From contig JAOPHQ010002853.1 of NCBI GenBank assembly GCA_030340625.1, forward strand, positions 160,001-224,000: 64,000 bases of DNA, in the 5' to 3' direction. A program made the translations under genes and the position numbers. This DNA comes from Merluccius polli (Eukaryota; Chordata; Actinopteri; Gadiformes; Merlucciidae). Below the pieces are notes generated by a model. That model was not told where the DNA came from. It saw only the letters and a program-made list of their open reading frames with translations, and ran no database searches. Below are positions 42,197 to 53,885 of the stretch, piece after piece (positions within the stretch are counted from its first letter, which is position 1; each line of letters opens with the position of its first letter).

Positions 42197-44849
42197 CACT
42201 CCTTATGAAATAGAGGGAGAGGGAAAGATGAGGTTATAGCACATTGTTGTCAACTACCATGGCAGCCAATTTGAAGTACAATGCATATTTCTTTTGCTGT
42301 TCCCTTTACTGCAGAAGAATAAACAGAATCACATTAACAGATTAATGTCTTGTGGAGGAGTGGTAGTGATGGTAGCAATGCTGTTGCTATGGTGATACTC
42401 CTTTTTTCCCTTTAACCTTGGCAGTATGAAGTAAAACACAGCATAAGGCTGCTTATCGACATGAGTCTGAAAAAAAATACAACAGTGAAAAATGTGTGTG
42501 TACCCAGGAGATGGAGAACACACGTCTTCATGTTACACCCGCAAGTAGGCCTATGGCATGTATAAATAGTGTAAAGCATGTGTGGCAATAATAGCATAGC
42601 CATTGGAAATCATTGGCTTGAATGACAATTTTTATTTATTTACTACCTAAACTATTTTGGTTTCACTGAAAATATGTTCTGATCATGAGTTACCATTGTA
42701 CATGTAGTGAATCTAACAAGGAAGTATACATTTAAATATCAACAACAGAAAAGTCAAAGACAGCATGTGGTATTCTGTGGTCATGCGACCCAAAACGACC
42801 CACATGAGCATTCACTGGTAAAGCGGCCCTATCGGCTGGTCAAAGAACGCAGCATTTAGTAGCCTATCCCGCAAGCAGCAGCCTACAGCGTAGGAATCCC
42901 TTCTGTGTGTGTGTTTGTGCATGCGTGCGTGTACCTATTGTGTGTGACCAACAATGACGAAAATTATCTATAAAGACCGACCATCACGGAGCCAAAGAGC
43001 CCCCATACAGTGGATGAGTTGGACGCTAATCAAATTATCACACGCAAACACACGCACACGCACGTATACGTATCGAACGTTGAGCATAAATGAGTCTTTA
43101 GTGTGGTACAGGGGCGATTCTAGGGTCAGAGCTTTAGGGGTGCTAAGCACCCAATGAGCCCCACTGCCACCACCCACCCTTTTTTCACACAAAAACAAAA
43201 AATATGTCTATTGAAAAATAACTTTATCATTTTAACATTGGTTCAACTAACTTCGTTTTTTCTTTTTTTGGAGCCCTTTCCAGAACACCAGCTTTATTGT
43301 GACAGTTCACACAGACAGCCCCCTGTAACAAACACAAAACCTTCTTCACTCAGCTGGTTTTCCTGACCGTTAACTCCATGTGCCTCCTTTTGTATCAACA
43401 GTCATTAGATTAGATTAGATTCAACTTTATTGTCATTGAACAAAGTAACAGGTACTTAGAGATAGCTGGTTTATATTGTGTTACTTTAGCTTAGCACTTG
43501 TCAGAAAAAAAAGAAAAAGAAGATAGGTCATTATGGACTGTCCCTAGTCTCTCACCTGAATCTGTCTTTTTTCTTTTAAAGAACTGTCGTATGTTTTTGT
43601 TTTCACTCTGGTCCAAACGCCGCACCGACGTCATGTTGACGTCATGTTGACATGACTCCCGATTGTTAAAATGAGTCAAAGTAACGATAAACTTTAACAA
43701 CAGAGACACACGTACGCACTACACAGGTACTTGTGGCGCTGCTGTTTTTGCTTAATAAATGGACCGCTCCAGTTCGACTGTAGCCGCGCTAATGGCGCTA
43801 ACGGAGCTAACCGGGCTAACGGAGCTAACTGGTAAACGGTGCCTGGACTCCAGCAGAGCCCGTCTACGGAGAGCCTGTCCACTCCCTATTAAGTCCCATT
43901 GTACCGAATTTTGGTTGCAGTTCCACCAGAGCTCCACTGGGGGCGATCGCCCGTGAGTGCAGAATGAATGGGAGCAGATGGAGCTAGACGGCTAAATTTG
44001 TCTCTTTCACCTGATTCTCATTGAGAAATCTCAGATTTGATTGTAGTTTTTACAAGTTCAACATGGGTTATAGATCGAAAGTTGAATGAACGAGTACTTA
44101 TGTCCTTTCGATTTCTTACAGGACGAGTTGTTGTTGCCCATAACACGCTAGCATTCTGCTAATGAATGCTGATTGGTCAGTGAAGGACTGATTACGACCA
44201 GAGATCTGCTTGATGGCATCTTGGCATCCGAAGCGGGACCAGAATGTTAAGGTGGACCTTTTCGCCCAAGTTCTTTTTTTTTTTAACACAGCAACTTTTT
44301 TTGGTTGCTGGCACTTTTATCTGCGTATCGTTATGTATGTACTGCTGTGTTGTCGATGCCTTGAGGGAAAGGGAGAGGCTTGCCGTAAAGCAGTATCTCT
44401 GGTCGTAAGATGTGTATGACGTCATTGACAAGTGACTCTAAAAAATCTAACACCCAGCAATGTGTAATTTCTTTGCATCCCCTTTCGAAAGCAACATTCA
44501 AATTACTAGACAAAAAATTATATCCTGAGAAAAGTGGAGTTTGAGGGGTATAGCTCCATAGACCGCCATTCATTCTGCACTCGTCCTGTGAGCGCCCTCA
44601 CATGGAACCAGAGGGGAACTGCAATAGTTCAGAACCCGGAAGTAAACCGAGAGTGGAACTTCTCTCCTTATTAGACATTCTCTGACTCCAGCACTCACCG
44701 ATATGGTATCGGAATCGGAACAACTCTCGGTAAAAGGAAAGAAGTGTGAGACACAGCTTTGGAGCAACTTACTTAGTTGATTCACAACACTACAACTAAA
44801 CGGATCTCACTCTGTGTGAGTCGCGCTGGACGACGGTCGGGCTGCGGAG

Positions 44850-45470
44850 TAGTGATGGGTCGTTCGCGAACGAACCAGTTCGAACGAACGACTCTTTAAA
44901 GTGAACGAACTGACCTCGTTCGCCACTCTCGTTCGCGTCGTTCGTCTCGTTCGCTGAGTCTCTCTGACGCGCTGATTCGCGGCGCCGCTGATTCGCGAGT
45001 CGTTCGCTGACTGATTGACTCGAGGACTGAGACGTCACTCACGACTCGTCATCACGAGAGCCAGCCAATGTATGTTGTTTGTCTGTCTGTGAGTCTAGGA
45101 CGCTTTCGAATGGTTGACACATTAACAATACCACTTTCACATTTGAATATTGCCTTTTACATTTACATATCAGTGAAATGGTAAATACATGCTGTCTTTG
45201 TATTTTCTGTGTCATGCCAGATTAGTAAAATATTTGAATGTCTCGTCAATCTGTCTCGTTCTTTCATGCTTCCTTCTCACGCACGCAACCCGGCCGGGAC
45301 CCCCACCTTGGTGGATCTTGGTCTTGAGTGGGGGTGGCCAATGGCCATCTTCACAATAGTAAATAAAATATGCCCAGAATAAACACAACTGTACATCATT
45401 AACTTTAAAACTCATCATTGCTAAATCAAGTCTATTATCTTGCTGATATACATCCAATAATCTACTACGC

Positions 45471-45521
<51 letters not shown>

Positions 45522-46052
45522 CCCGCTGCATTTGGTTTGTCTAACTTTACCTTGAATTGGGGGAACGGGGCATTTTGATCCTGACATGTCATTATGCATA
45601 CATTAAATAAATCTGTTGAACTCAAATTAAATACATAATGTTAACATATTCAACCAGACACAATGTTGTATTTGCTATTAACACATTTATTAACACCATC
45701 AAGCACCATTGCACGATTGTGAATCGTGATTTCGTGATTAGTTAGTAAATGAGAAGAACGAGGGAGTCCGAGACCGACTCAGCTGCATTCGTGATTCGTT
45801 TGAATGTTGTGAACGAGGAGGAGCCGAGTCTGACCGACTCGGCTGGCATTCGCCGTTCGCGAATGACAGCCGAGTCGTTCGCGATTCGCGAATTGCGAGG
45901 GAGGAGCTAAGTGAACGACTGAACGACTGAACGAGTCAGTGAATGATTCAGCGCTACCGGAAACACGAACGAACGAACGAACGAACGACTCTCTGTGGCG
46001 AACTGAACGACGCGAACTGATTCGCGCAAACGACTCATGAAATCCATCACTA
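44850..46052. mobile_element. hAT element (8-bp TSD CTGCGGAG), CGTTCG-rich
   Basis: Ends TAGTGATGGG and CCATCACTA, flanked by CTGCGGAG (44842-44849, 46053-46060). The outer 150-300 bp on each side are dense in GTTCG/CGAAC units (for example TCGTTCGCGAACGAAC), giving overlapping palindromes. The central part has a C-tract/CA repeat (45470-45521). No transposase. Confidence 0.92.
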
Positions 46053-47256
46053 CTGCGGAGCGGTGCAGAGGAGGAGGAGGAGTGAGAAGAGGATGATACC
46101 ATTTGCTAAGCGGGGATGTTTTCATTTTCGTCCTTAAAGGAACTATATGTAGGATTGCGACCTCTCTGGCCAAAACTGTTATTGCAACCACGTTGTAAAT
46201 ACTGTACAGCGTGGTACTCCCTCCCCCTCCCCCCCCCCCCCCCCCCCCCCAGAGTAGCGGTTGCCAGATTCCCCGTTCCCGGATTACTCAACACAACACT
46301 GCGTCTACTAGAAGGAGCAACCATGACAAGTGTTTTACATACTGTTCTTTGCTTTTATTTAGGTAAAGAACATAGAATTGCCTCTGTGTATGAAGTGTGC
46401 TATACAAATACACTTGCCTTGCATAGATCCCTGATAATATTGACCAACTGCATCACCGTCACCGGGGCTTCATAGTAATGTGTCCGAATAGAGCAGCCCT
46501 CTCGGACACACACGCCAGCTCTGACCGCTGTTTTATTATCATCCACACTGCAGTCGGTGTGCAGTAAATGGCACCCTCAATGGTGTGAAATCCTTACATA
46601 CAGTCATTGAGCAAACGATACTGACTTCGTGAAAACGCCCATGAGGCAATGACGCAATGATTCGTTTCAAACATGTTTTTCTAGCAAAAACTGAATAATG
46701 GCGATAAGCCAAATATAATTCTAAAGATATACTGCAATAGTTCACTCCAGTGGAAACATGGACCATTTTCATTACCTAACTAAAATATATTTGGTAGGAT
46801 AATAGTGCAATGTAAACATGTTCACGAATGCATTTAGTAACGTCAGACATTTCTGACCCGAAACATTTGTAGCTGCAGCCTTCCTTATACAGTAAATGGC
46901 TGCAGCTCAGCCTATCTGGCAACCCGGATCACGATACAGTACTGACTTCGCGATTGGACGCTAGGCAGAAGGTGGCGCAACAGACCAAAACACAAAATGA
47001 AAACAAAACAGTTTTCCTGGTACAGAAATATTGCGTTTGAAATTAAATATTCTGGCTGGACTACTATTATGTCTGACATAAATACTTGAAATTAACATGA
47101 TTCCTCAATGTCTAGTGACGTATTAGGGCCCTAATTGTCCCGAAAATGATACTCAAGCAGAATACTGAGTAGTTATTTTCTGATAAACATTCAAAACTGT
47201 CCATACTCCGTCTGTAGAGAGGTTGAGTCGACTGCAGTTCCCGACGGCAGCCCCCC
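46053..47256. other. Intergenic repeats, no gene
   Basis: Mixed repetitive sequence with a poly-C run near 46227-46250. No exon recognised. Confidence 0.5.
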
Positions 47257-47437
47257 GTCGACAATCGCGCCCCCCCCCCCCCCCCCCCCGTCGACAATCG
47301 CGCAAACCCTCCCCCCCCCGGAGAAAATTGACAGGGCCGAACTTTGTTACCAGTCCGTCACTGCCTACACCCCCCCCCCCCCCCCGAACACAAAAAAAAA
47401 AGGCCCGAATTTCAGCCAATCTCATCTGGTCACCCTA
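47257..47437. mobile_element. Right end of a TAGGGTGACCA-type hAT MITE
   Basis: Two GTCGACAATCGCG motifs between poly-C tracts (47257-47269, 47290-47302), then a right terminus TGGTCACCCTAA as in MITE B. The left terminus was not found. Confidence 0.5.
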
Positions 47438-47678
47438 AGCTCCTTTAACATATACATTTTAAACCACAAACATTTTAAACCACAAACACAAACTAACTAA
47501 TAATGTCCAAAACTATGTTTTGGACATTATTTAACCTTGTCAAAGACAAACAACATTTTTAGAATAACAACATTTCTTACCCAAGTTTTAGGGGTGCTGA
47601 GCCTGTTTTTAGGGGTGCTTCAGCACCCCTAAAAATGGGCTAGCCTCGCCCCTGCTCACGAGATCTATGTTGTCTAAA

Positions 47679-48705
47679 GGCCGCAGTATACTCGCCGTTC
47701 CCAAGCTGTCGCGCGACAATGTGACGTCACAGGAGCACGGTCTATACTCGCGCTGGTGGCCGCGACAGTAGTTGCAGTCTTCTCCTGAACAGAGGTGGCG
47801 CCACCAGTGGCGGACCTAGCAATTTGGGGGCCTAAGGCGAACATAGCATAGATCAGTATCCCCCGGGGCCCCTGGACACTAGGGGGGGGGGGGGGGGGGG
47901 GCTGCTGCGCGATTGTTGACGGGGGAGGGGGCTGCGCGATTGGTGACGGGGGGGGGGGGGCGCACGCGTGGATTTTTAGGGGGCCCTCAGGAACTTGGGG
48001 CCCTAGGCAACCGCCTAGTTTTGCCTAATGGTAAGTCCGCCCCTGGGCGCCACTGAGGAAAGGCGACCGACTTTGCTATTTCTACGCACTAGAAGAAGAG
48101 ATATACTAATACTGGTTCCCCTGTGTCTTTAATTTCTTACACATCATTAGACATTCAGTTAAGGTTTAGTTCACCGGGATGTCTCTCACTATACAGCATT
48201 ATGTCTATTACTTTACATTGCTATTATTCTACATCACTGCCCCACCTGGTCAGCCATCAACAGTCCAGTGTATGGCAGCAGTTCTCATATGAATAGTGTT
48301 TGTAAGCATCCATCTTAATAACTTAGTGATTATCTTATATACTTTTATTTTATAACTTAATGCCGCTTTGAGATAGTTTTTCAGCCACGTAATTCCACTC
48401 ATCTTTGACCACAACAACAGTAGACAGCACTTACGTAAAACCACGGTTTATTAGCGAAAGAATATAGGCCTACACCACACAATAAAACAGAACATATAAA
48501 GAAAGAAGCCTTAGCAATAAGGCGCATTAAAATGTGCCTTCGAACTCGTCCGTGTTTGTTTCCGCTTTGTCGCGCGCCACTGAAAAAAAAGAGAGGTGCG
48601 CGACACGGCGCGAACGGGCCAAAATCCTGTCGCGCCGGCGAGATCTACGTCATTTTGACGTCACAATGGCGCGCGACAGCTTGGGAACGGCGAGTATACT
48701 GCGGC
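47679..48705. mobile_element. PIF/Harbinger-like nonautonomous element, copy 2
   Basis: Inverted ends GGCCGCAGTATACTCGCCGT and complement, then CCCAAGCTGTCGCGCGAC. Inverted relative to copy 1 (24042-25467), with which it shares both ends and the KDEWNYVAEKL-coding stretch (here on the minus strand near 48370-48425). It lacks the central 0.6 kb of copy 1. It contains hAT MITE E. Confidence 0.85.
47805..48045. mobile_element. hAT MITE E (8-bp TSD GGCGCCAC)
   Basis: Ends CAGTGGCGGAC and GTCCGCCCCTG, flanked by GGCGCCAC (47797-47804, 48046-48053). Comparison with Harbinger copy 1 confirms the empty site. Has CGCGATTGTTGAC and CGCGATTGGTGAC next to poly-G. Confidence 0.93.
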
Positions 48706-50387
48706 CTTTTAAGAGCCAGGCCTAATCTGATTGTAGGGTCACAAAGGTGTGGAGATGTCACCCACTGTTCAGGTGAACTTTAGTAACCTAACCACTGCAG
48801 CTGCGCAGACAGAAAAGACATGGGCGTTCAAGTTCAGTTGGTAATATATTTTAATTAGCTAATTATATCCTATAGGCTTTAATAGGCATTATTTAGGATC
48901 GTTTTTTTTGTGATGTGTTCACTGCTCACATTTACAGAACATTTTCAAATTGGAGATTTGTAATACGCTATGAGCACTCCTCTCCCCTCCTTCTTTGGAA
49001 CGGCACTTTTCCGAACACGGATTCAACCAGAGGTACATTATTGGCTATAGCCATAGTTGTTATCAATGGAGCCACATCACTGGGAAGGTCATGGTAGACT
49101 TAATCCACCCTGAGTGTGGAAAGTTCAGGCAGAGGTGAACTGACTCCCTTATATAAGTTGCTCCTATGAAAAAGAAATTGAGAAGGAAAAAAAAGACAAA
49201 CAAAAAATGTACTCATGGTTTGCATAAAGTAAGCTAAAGCATAAGTTCAAATGAAACACCTATGAATAAAGAAAGACCTTATTTGTATTTAATTAGTAGA
49301 AAGACCTCATTTGTTTGAAAAGCCTGAAGAGATCAGATTTGGAGTTTCTTGCTTGATCGGCTGACAGTATAAATAATACTGACAGCTCCAATAAAATGTA
49401 TCCCATAATGTAGCAGATTACTTTAGCTGATATCACTACACTATTACTTGAATAATATTAAATAAAACCAAAGTACCATGTTAAAAAAGTTAGTTACCAT
49501 GGTTCTTAGTTTATGCCACTTCTCTTCAGTCTGTGCAGCTGTGTATTGACAGAGGTGATCTTCAGTTAGGAATAATGTGCAGTCTGGTACAAAAATGCTG
49601 CATGAACACAATATGTGAAAATACACAAATCTGTTACAATACATACTGTACTTGCTGCAAGTGCAGTTAAATATTAAAAGTTCATATTTTTAAACAATAA
49701 ATTGTACTGTAGCCTACTAAATGTGTCAAAGCTCAAATTGTAACCAATCATTATTAATCTCACTTTACTCGGTTAAAATAACAGGGACGCAAAATTAGTA
49801 AAGGGCTCTGATTGAATGAGTCATCAAACATTTGAAACCGTTTTACAGAAAGAGAAAATACAGGGATTTTGATATAAATAATACTCAAAAATGAATTTTC
49901 TGACATATAACAAGAGATAAAAGATCAATTTACACAGGGACACAGGATTAACACTGGGAAAATGTATCGAAATGTATTAAAAACAACAGTGTCAACGGTG
50001 ACTTTACCCACTACGTGTTGTTGTGTTGTCACGTTCTCATTCATTATTCATGAGATGCATTCGCCATCATCAGAGCCATCATACCGTGCTATAATCACGT
50101 GATCTGTGTGAAGCGATCACGTGAGTGAATTGACCAATCCTGATATACCTTAGTTTTGCCAAAGACGAAGTTGATGTGGGATAAATAAACGGATTTCAAG
50201 GGTATCTGCTGTTTCACTAGAAATGTATCATATAGAAGTATCAATTTAGGTTTGTTGCTGCTGTCATTTATTTGCCAGTTACGGTACCTGTTCAATCTAA
50301 CGGGTGCATTTAGTATTGTTAGTTTGTGTACCAGTGGCCAATTATTTTCCTGTGATTTTTGTAAGTAACCTAGTGTTTGTCGACAAC
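48706..50387. other. Intergenic and gnpda2 5' flank
   Basis: AT-rich, no gene recognised. The last few hundred bases should contain the gnpda2 promoter and 5' UTR. A palindrome-rich ATCACGTGATC lies at about 50094-50104, and another GATCACGTGAG follows at 50116. Both hold the E-box CACGTG. Confidence 0.5.
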
Positions 50388-50511
50388 ATGAGACTGGTCA
50401 TTCTTGAAGACTACGAGTTGGCCAGTGAATGGGCAGCCAAATACATTCGTAACAGAATAATCCAGTTCAAACCAACAGCCGACAAATATTTTACACTGGG
50501 CTTGCCCACGG
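50388..50511 (+). CDS. gnpda2: gnpda2 coding exon 1
   Basis: ATG at 50388, donor GTAAGT at 50512. Ends in the phosphate-loop start LGLPTG. Confidence 0.93.
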
Positions 50512-53500
50512 GTAAGTAGTCTACAAGTTATAAACACTGGCCAAGATTAAGAAAACACACTGCGGCTATGTTGGACCATGTACGCTTTAACTCCACGTGT
50601 GTCCGCTCTGTGAACACACGGGGTCTCTGATGAATTCAAACGCACTGATATTGATACTCAGAGATAAAGTTTTACATCCACTTCTTGTGTCGTTTCGTCG
50701 GTTGTTGACTTCCGTGGTTTGAGCGCATATGGCAAGCCGTTTTAAACTACACTCCTATCTGTAATTACATTTTAGATATCCATAATAGCATTCCTCCCAG
50801 TCAAAATGTTATCTTCACTAGTCAGAATGATAATTAAAGATATCCACAATAACATAATAATTCTTACCAGTAGAAATTGTATTTCGAGATATTTAAAACT
50901 ATTTCTCCTCGTCAAAATGCAATTTAGGATATCTTTAAATGCATAAAAAGTGGCCGTTCTTCCTCGTCGAAATTAACATTTCAGATATTCACGTCATTCT
51001 TCCTAGGACAAGTGACGTCACTTGTACCGTTCATGTATATTGGGCTTCCAATTTCAGATATACACAATGGCATTTTTGATATCCAGAATGAACATCCTGG
51101 ATATCTGCAATACAATTCTACAATCCAGTTGTTACTAGTCATAACTGAAGTGAACCATTTTGGCATATATTATTATATTTTTGCAACAGATATCCACAGT
51201 ACATTTCTGGATATCTGCAATTGCATTGTCTCTAGTCATAATTCAAATTGTAGATATCTGAAGTTACATTTTTACTAGTCATAAAGCCTATTGTGGATAT
51301 CTGTAATAACATCTTTACTATATATACTCTATTTTGGATATCAAAAATTACATTATGGATATCTGGAATGGTTTTTCATTTTGGATATATGAGATTGAAA
51401 TGATGACTAGTAACAATTGGATTGTAGATATCTGAGTTTTTCCTAGTAAGAACTCTATTGCAGATATCCAGGATGTTAATTCTGGATATCAAAAATGCAA
51501 TTGTGGATATCTGAAATTAAAAGCCCAATACACATGAATGGCAAAAGTGACGTAATTTGTCCTAGGAAGAATGATGTGTGGATATCTGAAATTTTCATTT
51601 TAACAAGGAAGAATTTAATTATGGATATCTGGAACACCATTCTAGCTATTAAATGTTAAAATGGCTTGCCATAAGCTCAGCGCACTGCTAGTTGAAATGG
51701 GTTCTAAACCTGTTGCATGCCTCCTTTCTTCATGAAGGAATTCAATAAATGGTGGAATTGAATGGCTTTGCATGACAATTGACTATACCATTTAAACACA
51801 CATTACATTTTTATTTTAGGAAGTACGCCTTATAACTGTTATGAAAAGTTAATTGACTATCACAAGAGTGGGGATCTTTCTTTCAAATATGTGAAAACCT
51901 TCAACATGGATGAATATGTGGGTGAGTACTAGCTTACTTGTGTCATACATGTACAACATAAATATAATATTGCATGGGCCTACATAACAACCTTCAACAT
52001 TTGCTGTTGAAATGAAATAAACTTCCTTCATGTATTCATTATGAGTCAAACTGCAGTAAAATAAATGCATTTGTACTGCCATCTAGTGTGTAGATGGTTA
52101 ACCATCATCCCTCCTTTCTAGGCCTGCCCCGTGCCCACCCTGAGAGCTACCACTCTTACATGTGGAATAACTTCTTCAAGCATGTTGACATTGACCCAGC
52201 AAATGCTCACATCTTGGATGGAAATGCACAAGACCTTGAAGCAGAATGTGCCATCTTTGAGAAAAAGATTGCGGACGCTGGAGGAATTGATTTATTTGTA
52301 GGAGGTTGGTAGTCCTCTTTATTTTGTGGTGAGAGACTAAACGGACACAACTGAGACAGTTTAAGAGGAATTTCACTGTATAACACTTCTGGGGTCATTT
52401 TCACACCTACCTTTGTGGGCACCCCAGACCGTTTTTTTTATGTTTAGGTTGCTTGCTTCAATATTTAGATATTTGATACCTGTGTGAGCAACCCTCCCCC
52501 ATCAATAGAAACCCACTCAACATCAAACTCACTAGATTCATTGTAAATACACATCCCTGCTTGTAATGACTGATATGGACCTTTTTCCGGTTATTTCATT
52601 TTTAATATCTAACATTAGAAACACTTTTTTTCACATAGTATAGTTCTTTGATAACGTTGCAAAAAATCGAGAAGAAGCAAAGCAAAATTCAGTTAACTTG
52701 CCATTGAAATCGAACAAACTAACGCATGCTAGCTTTTGTTTGATGCGATATCGGTGCAATAATTAAGTGCATCGTACCCGGTTGTTATAATGCCCCCCTT
52801 AAGCTTGCCTTGAAAACACATTTTCATAGTTTTCCAGGCAATGCAACTTTGTGCCAGACATGGCTGGATGTAATCAGACACCCCAACATAACAGCTGAAG
52901 AAATTCGGACTAGAAATGACTAGAAAAGTGTATATCTGCAATATAATTCTACAATCCAGTTGTTACTAGTCATAAACCATCACTAGTTAGGATAGTGATG
53001 GTTTAAGTGTAGGTAATAGGTTAGAGATGCTTAAGTCAGACATCGTTAAGTTTAGCTATTAGGTTAGAGATGCTTAAGTCAGACATCGTTAAGTTTAGGC
53101 ATTAGGTTAGAGATGGTTAAGTGTAGGTGTTACGTTAGAGATGGTTAAGGGTATGTATTGGGATAAAGATGGTTAAGGGTAGGTATTTGGTTAGAGATGG
53201 TTAAGTTTAGATATTAGGTTAGAGATGGTTAAGCGTCTTTTGTCTTTTCTTGTGTCAAGGTATTGGCCCGGACGGCCATATAGCTTTCAATGAGCCGGGT
53301 TCAAGCCTTGTATCAAGGACCCGAGTGAAGACTCTAGCCAAGGACACCATTGTGGCCAACGCTCGTTTCTTTGGCAATGACCTCTCCAAGGTGCCCACCA
53401 TGGCACTAACTGTCGGTGTTGGGACTGTCATGGATGCCCGAGAGGTCAGGAGAACATCCAACTAGAATTCATCAACCATCTGTAAATTTAATCCAAATAC

Positions 53501-53885
53501 CAAATTTAATCAAAGTGCCATCCAAATATGGCATTTCAATTTTCGAGTGCCATATTTGTGATGAATTAAGATAAGATGGTACTTTATTATTCCAAGACGG
53601 GGAATTCAGTCTAACATGACATGTAATATTGTGCCACTGTCGAGGAATTTTAAGGAGTTAAGAAGATGTGAATAAGTGGTACTTTACATATGTACTTCTT
53701 TGTTGCTTAGGTGATGATTCTAATCACGGGTGCTCACAAAGCATTTGCGCTGTACAAAGCCATCGAAGATGGGGTAAACCACATGTGGACGGTCTCAGCA
53801 TTTCAGCAGCACCCACGCACAATTTTTGTCTGTGATGAGGATGCCACACTGGAGCTGCGAGTCAAAACAGTCAAGTACTTTAAAG
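50388..53885 (+). CDS. gnpda2: Glucosamine-6-phosphate deaminase 2 (five of six coding exons)
   Basis: Coding exons 50388-50511, 51820-51921, 52122-52304, 53260-53444 and 53711-53885 give 256 residues plus one base; the human protein is 276. It converts glucosamine-6-phosphate to fructose-6-phosphate and ammonia in the cytosol. MRLVILEDYELASEWAAKYI starts the protein. Active-site residues by NagB numbering are D72 (NMDEYVG), D141, H143 and E148 (GPDGHIAFNEPGS). VGVGTVMDAREVMILITGAH and WTVSAFQQHP are family hallmarks. The last exon (about 20 residues, starting GLM in mammals) was not found before 64000. It is probably beyond the window, after the retroelements. GNPDA2 rather than GNPDA1 is favoured by sequence and by linkage to the GABA-A cluster. 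Confidence 0.93.
50722..51677. repeat. GATATC-rich foldback element, gnpda2 intron 1
   Basis: Outer ends TATGGCAAGCC / GGCTTGCCATA and internal blocks (TCCTAGGA near 51002 and 51580; GGATATC/GATATCC throughout) are arranged symmetrically around about 51290, so the whole 950 bp is an imperfect palindrome. A fragment of the same family recurs at about 52930-52980 in intron 3. Confidence 0.8.
51820..51921 (+). CDS. gnpda2: gnpda2 coding exon 2
   Basis: Encodes GSTPYNCYEKLIDYHKSGDL and TFNMDEYVG with D72. Donor GTGAGT. Confidence 0.93.
52122..52304 (+). CDS. gnpda2: gnpda2 coding exon 3
   Basis: Encodes LPRAHPESYHSYMWNNFFKH through GGIDLFVGG. Donor GTTGGT, weak but in phase. Confidence 0.93.
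52990..53238. repeat. GGTTAGAGATGGTTAAG minisatellite
   Basis: About seven imperfect units of 30-40 bp based on TTAGGTTAGAGATGGTTAAG, ending about 20 bp before the exon 4 splice acceptor. Confidence 0.9.
53260..53444 (+). CDS. gnpda2: gnpda2 coding exon 4 (catalytic D141, H143, E148)
   Basis: Encodes IGPDGHIAFNEPGSSLVSRT through VGVGTVMDARE. Donor GTCAGG. Confidence 0.95.
53711..53885 (+). CDS. gnpda2: gnpda2 coding exon 5
   Basis: Encodes VMILITGAHKAFALYKAIED through TLELRVKTVKYFK. Donor GTGAGA at 53886. Confidence 0.95.

Larger units (their letters stand above)
39789..43108. other. Intergenic, microsatellites only
   Basis: No gene recognised. Open frames such as 40786-41085 have no resemblance to a known family and no splice context. 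It holds (TA)n at 40280-40333 and 41469-41547, a TA/CA run at 41756-41793 and (TATC)n at 42136-42196. Confidence 0.65.
43109..47654. mobile_element. Possible large hAT-like element
   Basis: CAGGGGCGATTCTAG at 43109 and CTAGCCTCGCCCCTG ending at 47654 are near-complementary, each followed inward by an AGGGGTGCT block. The flanking octamers (GTGTGGTA / CTCACGAG) do not match, so this may be two different copies and not one element. The interval has several further repeats and no gene. Confidence 0.4.

Noticed and set aside
44850..46052. CpG island promoter, because of high CG density
   Set aside because: The CG comes from CGTTCG repeats within a hAT element with a perfect target duplication; no gene follows.
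48532..48783. Open frames at the right end of Harbinger copy 2
   Set aside because: They translate the terminal inverted repeat of a nonautonomous transposon.
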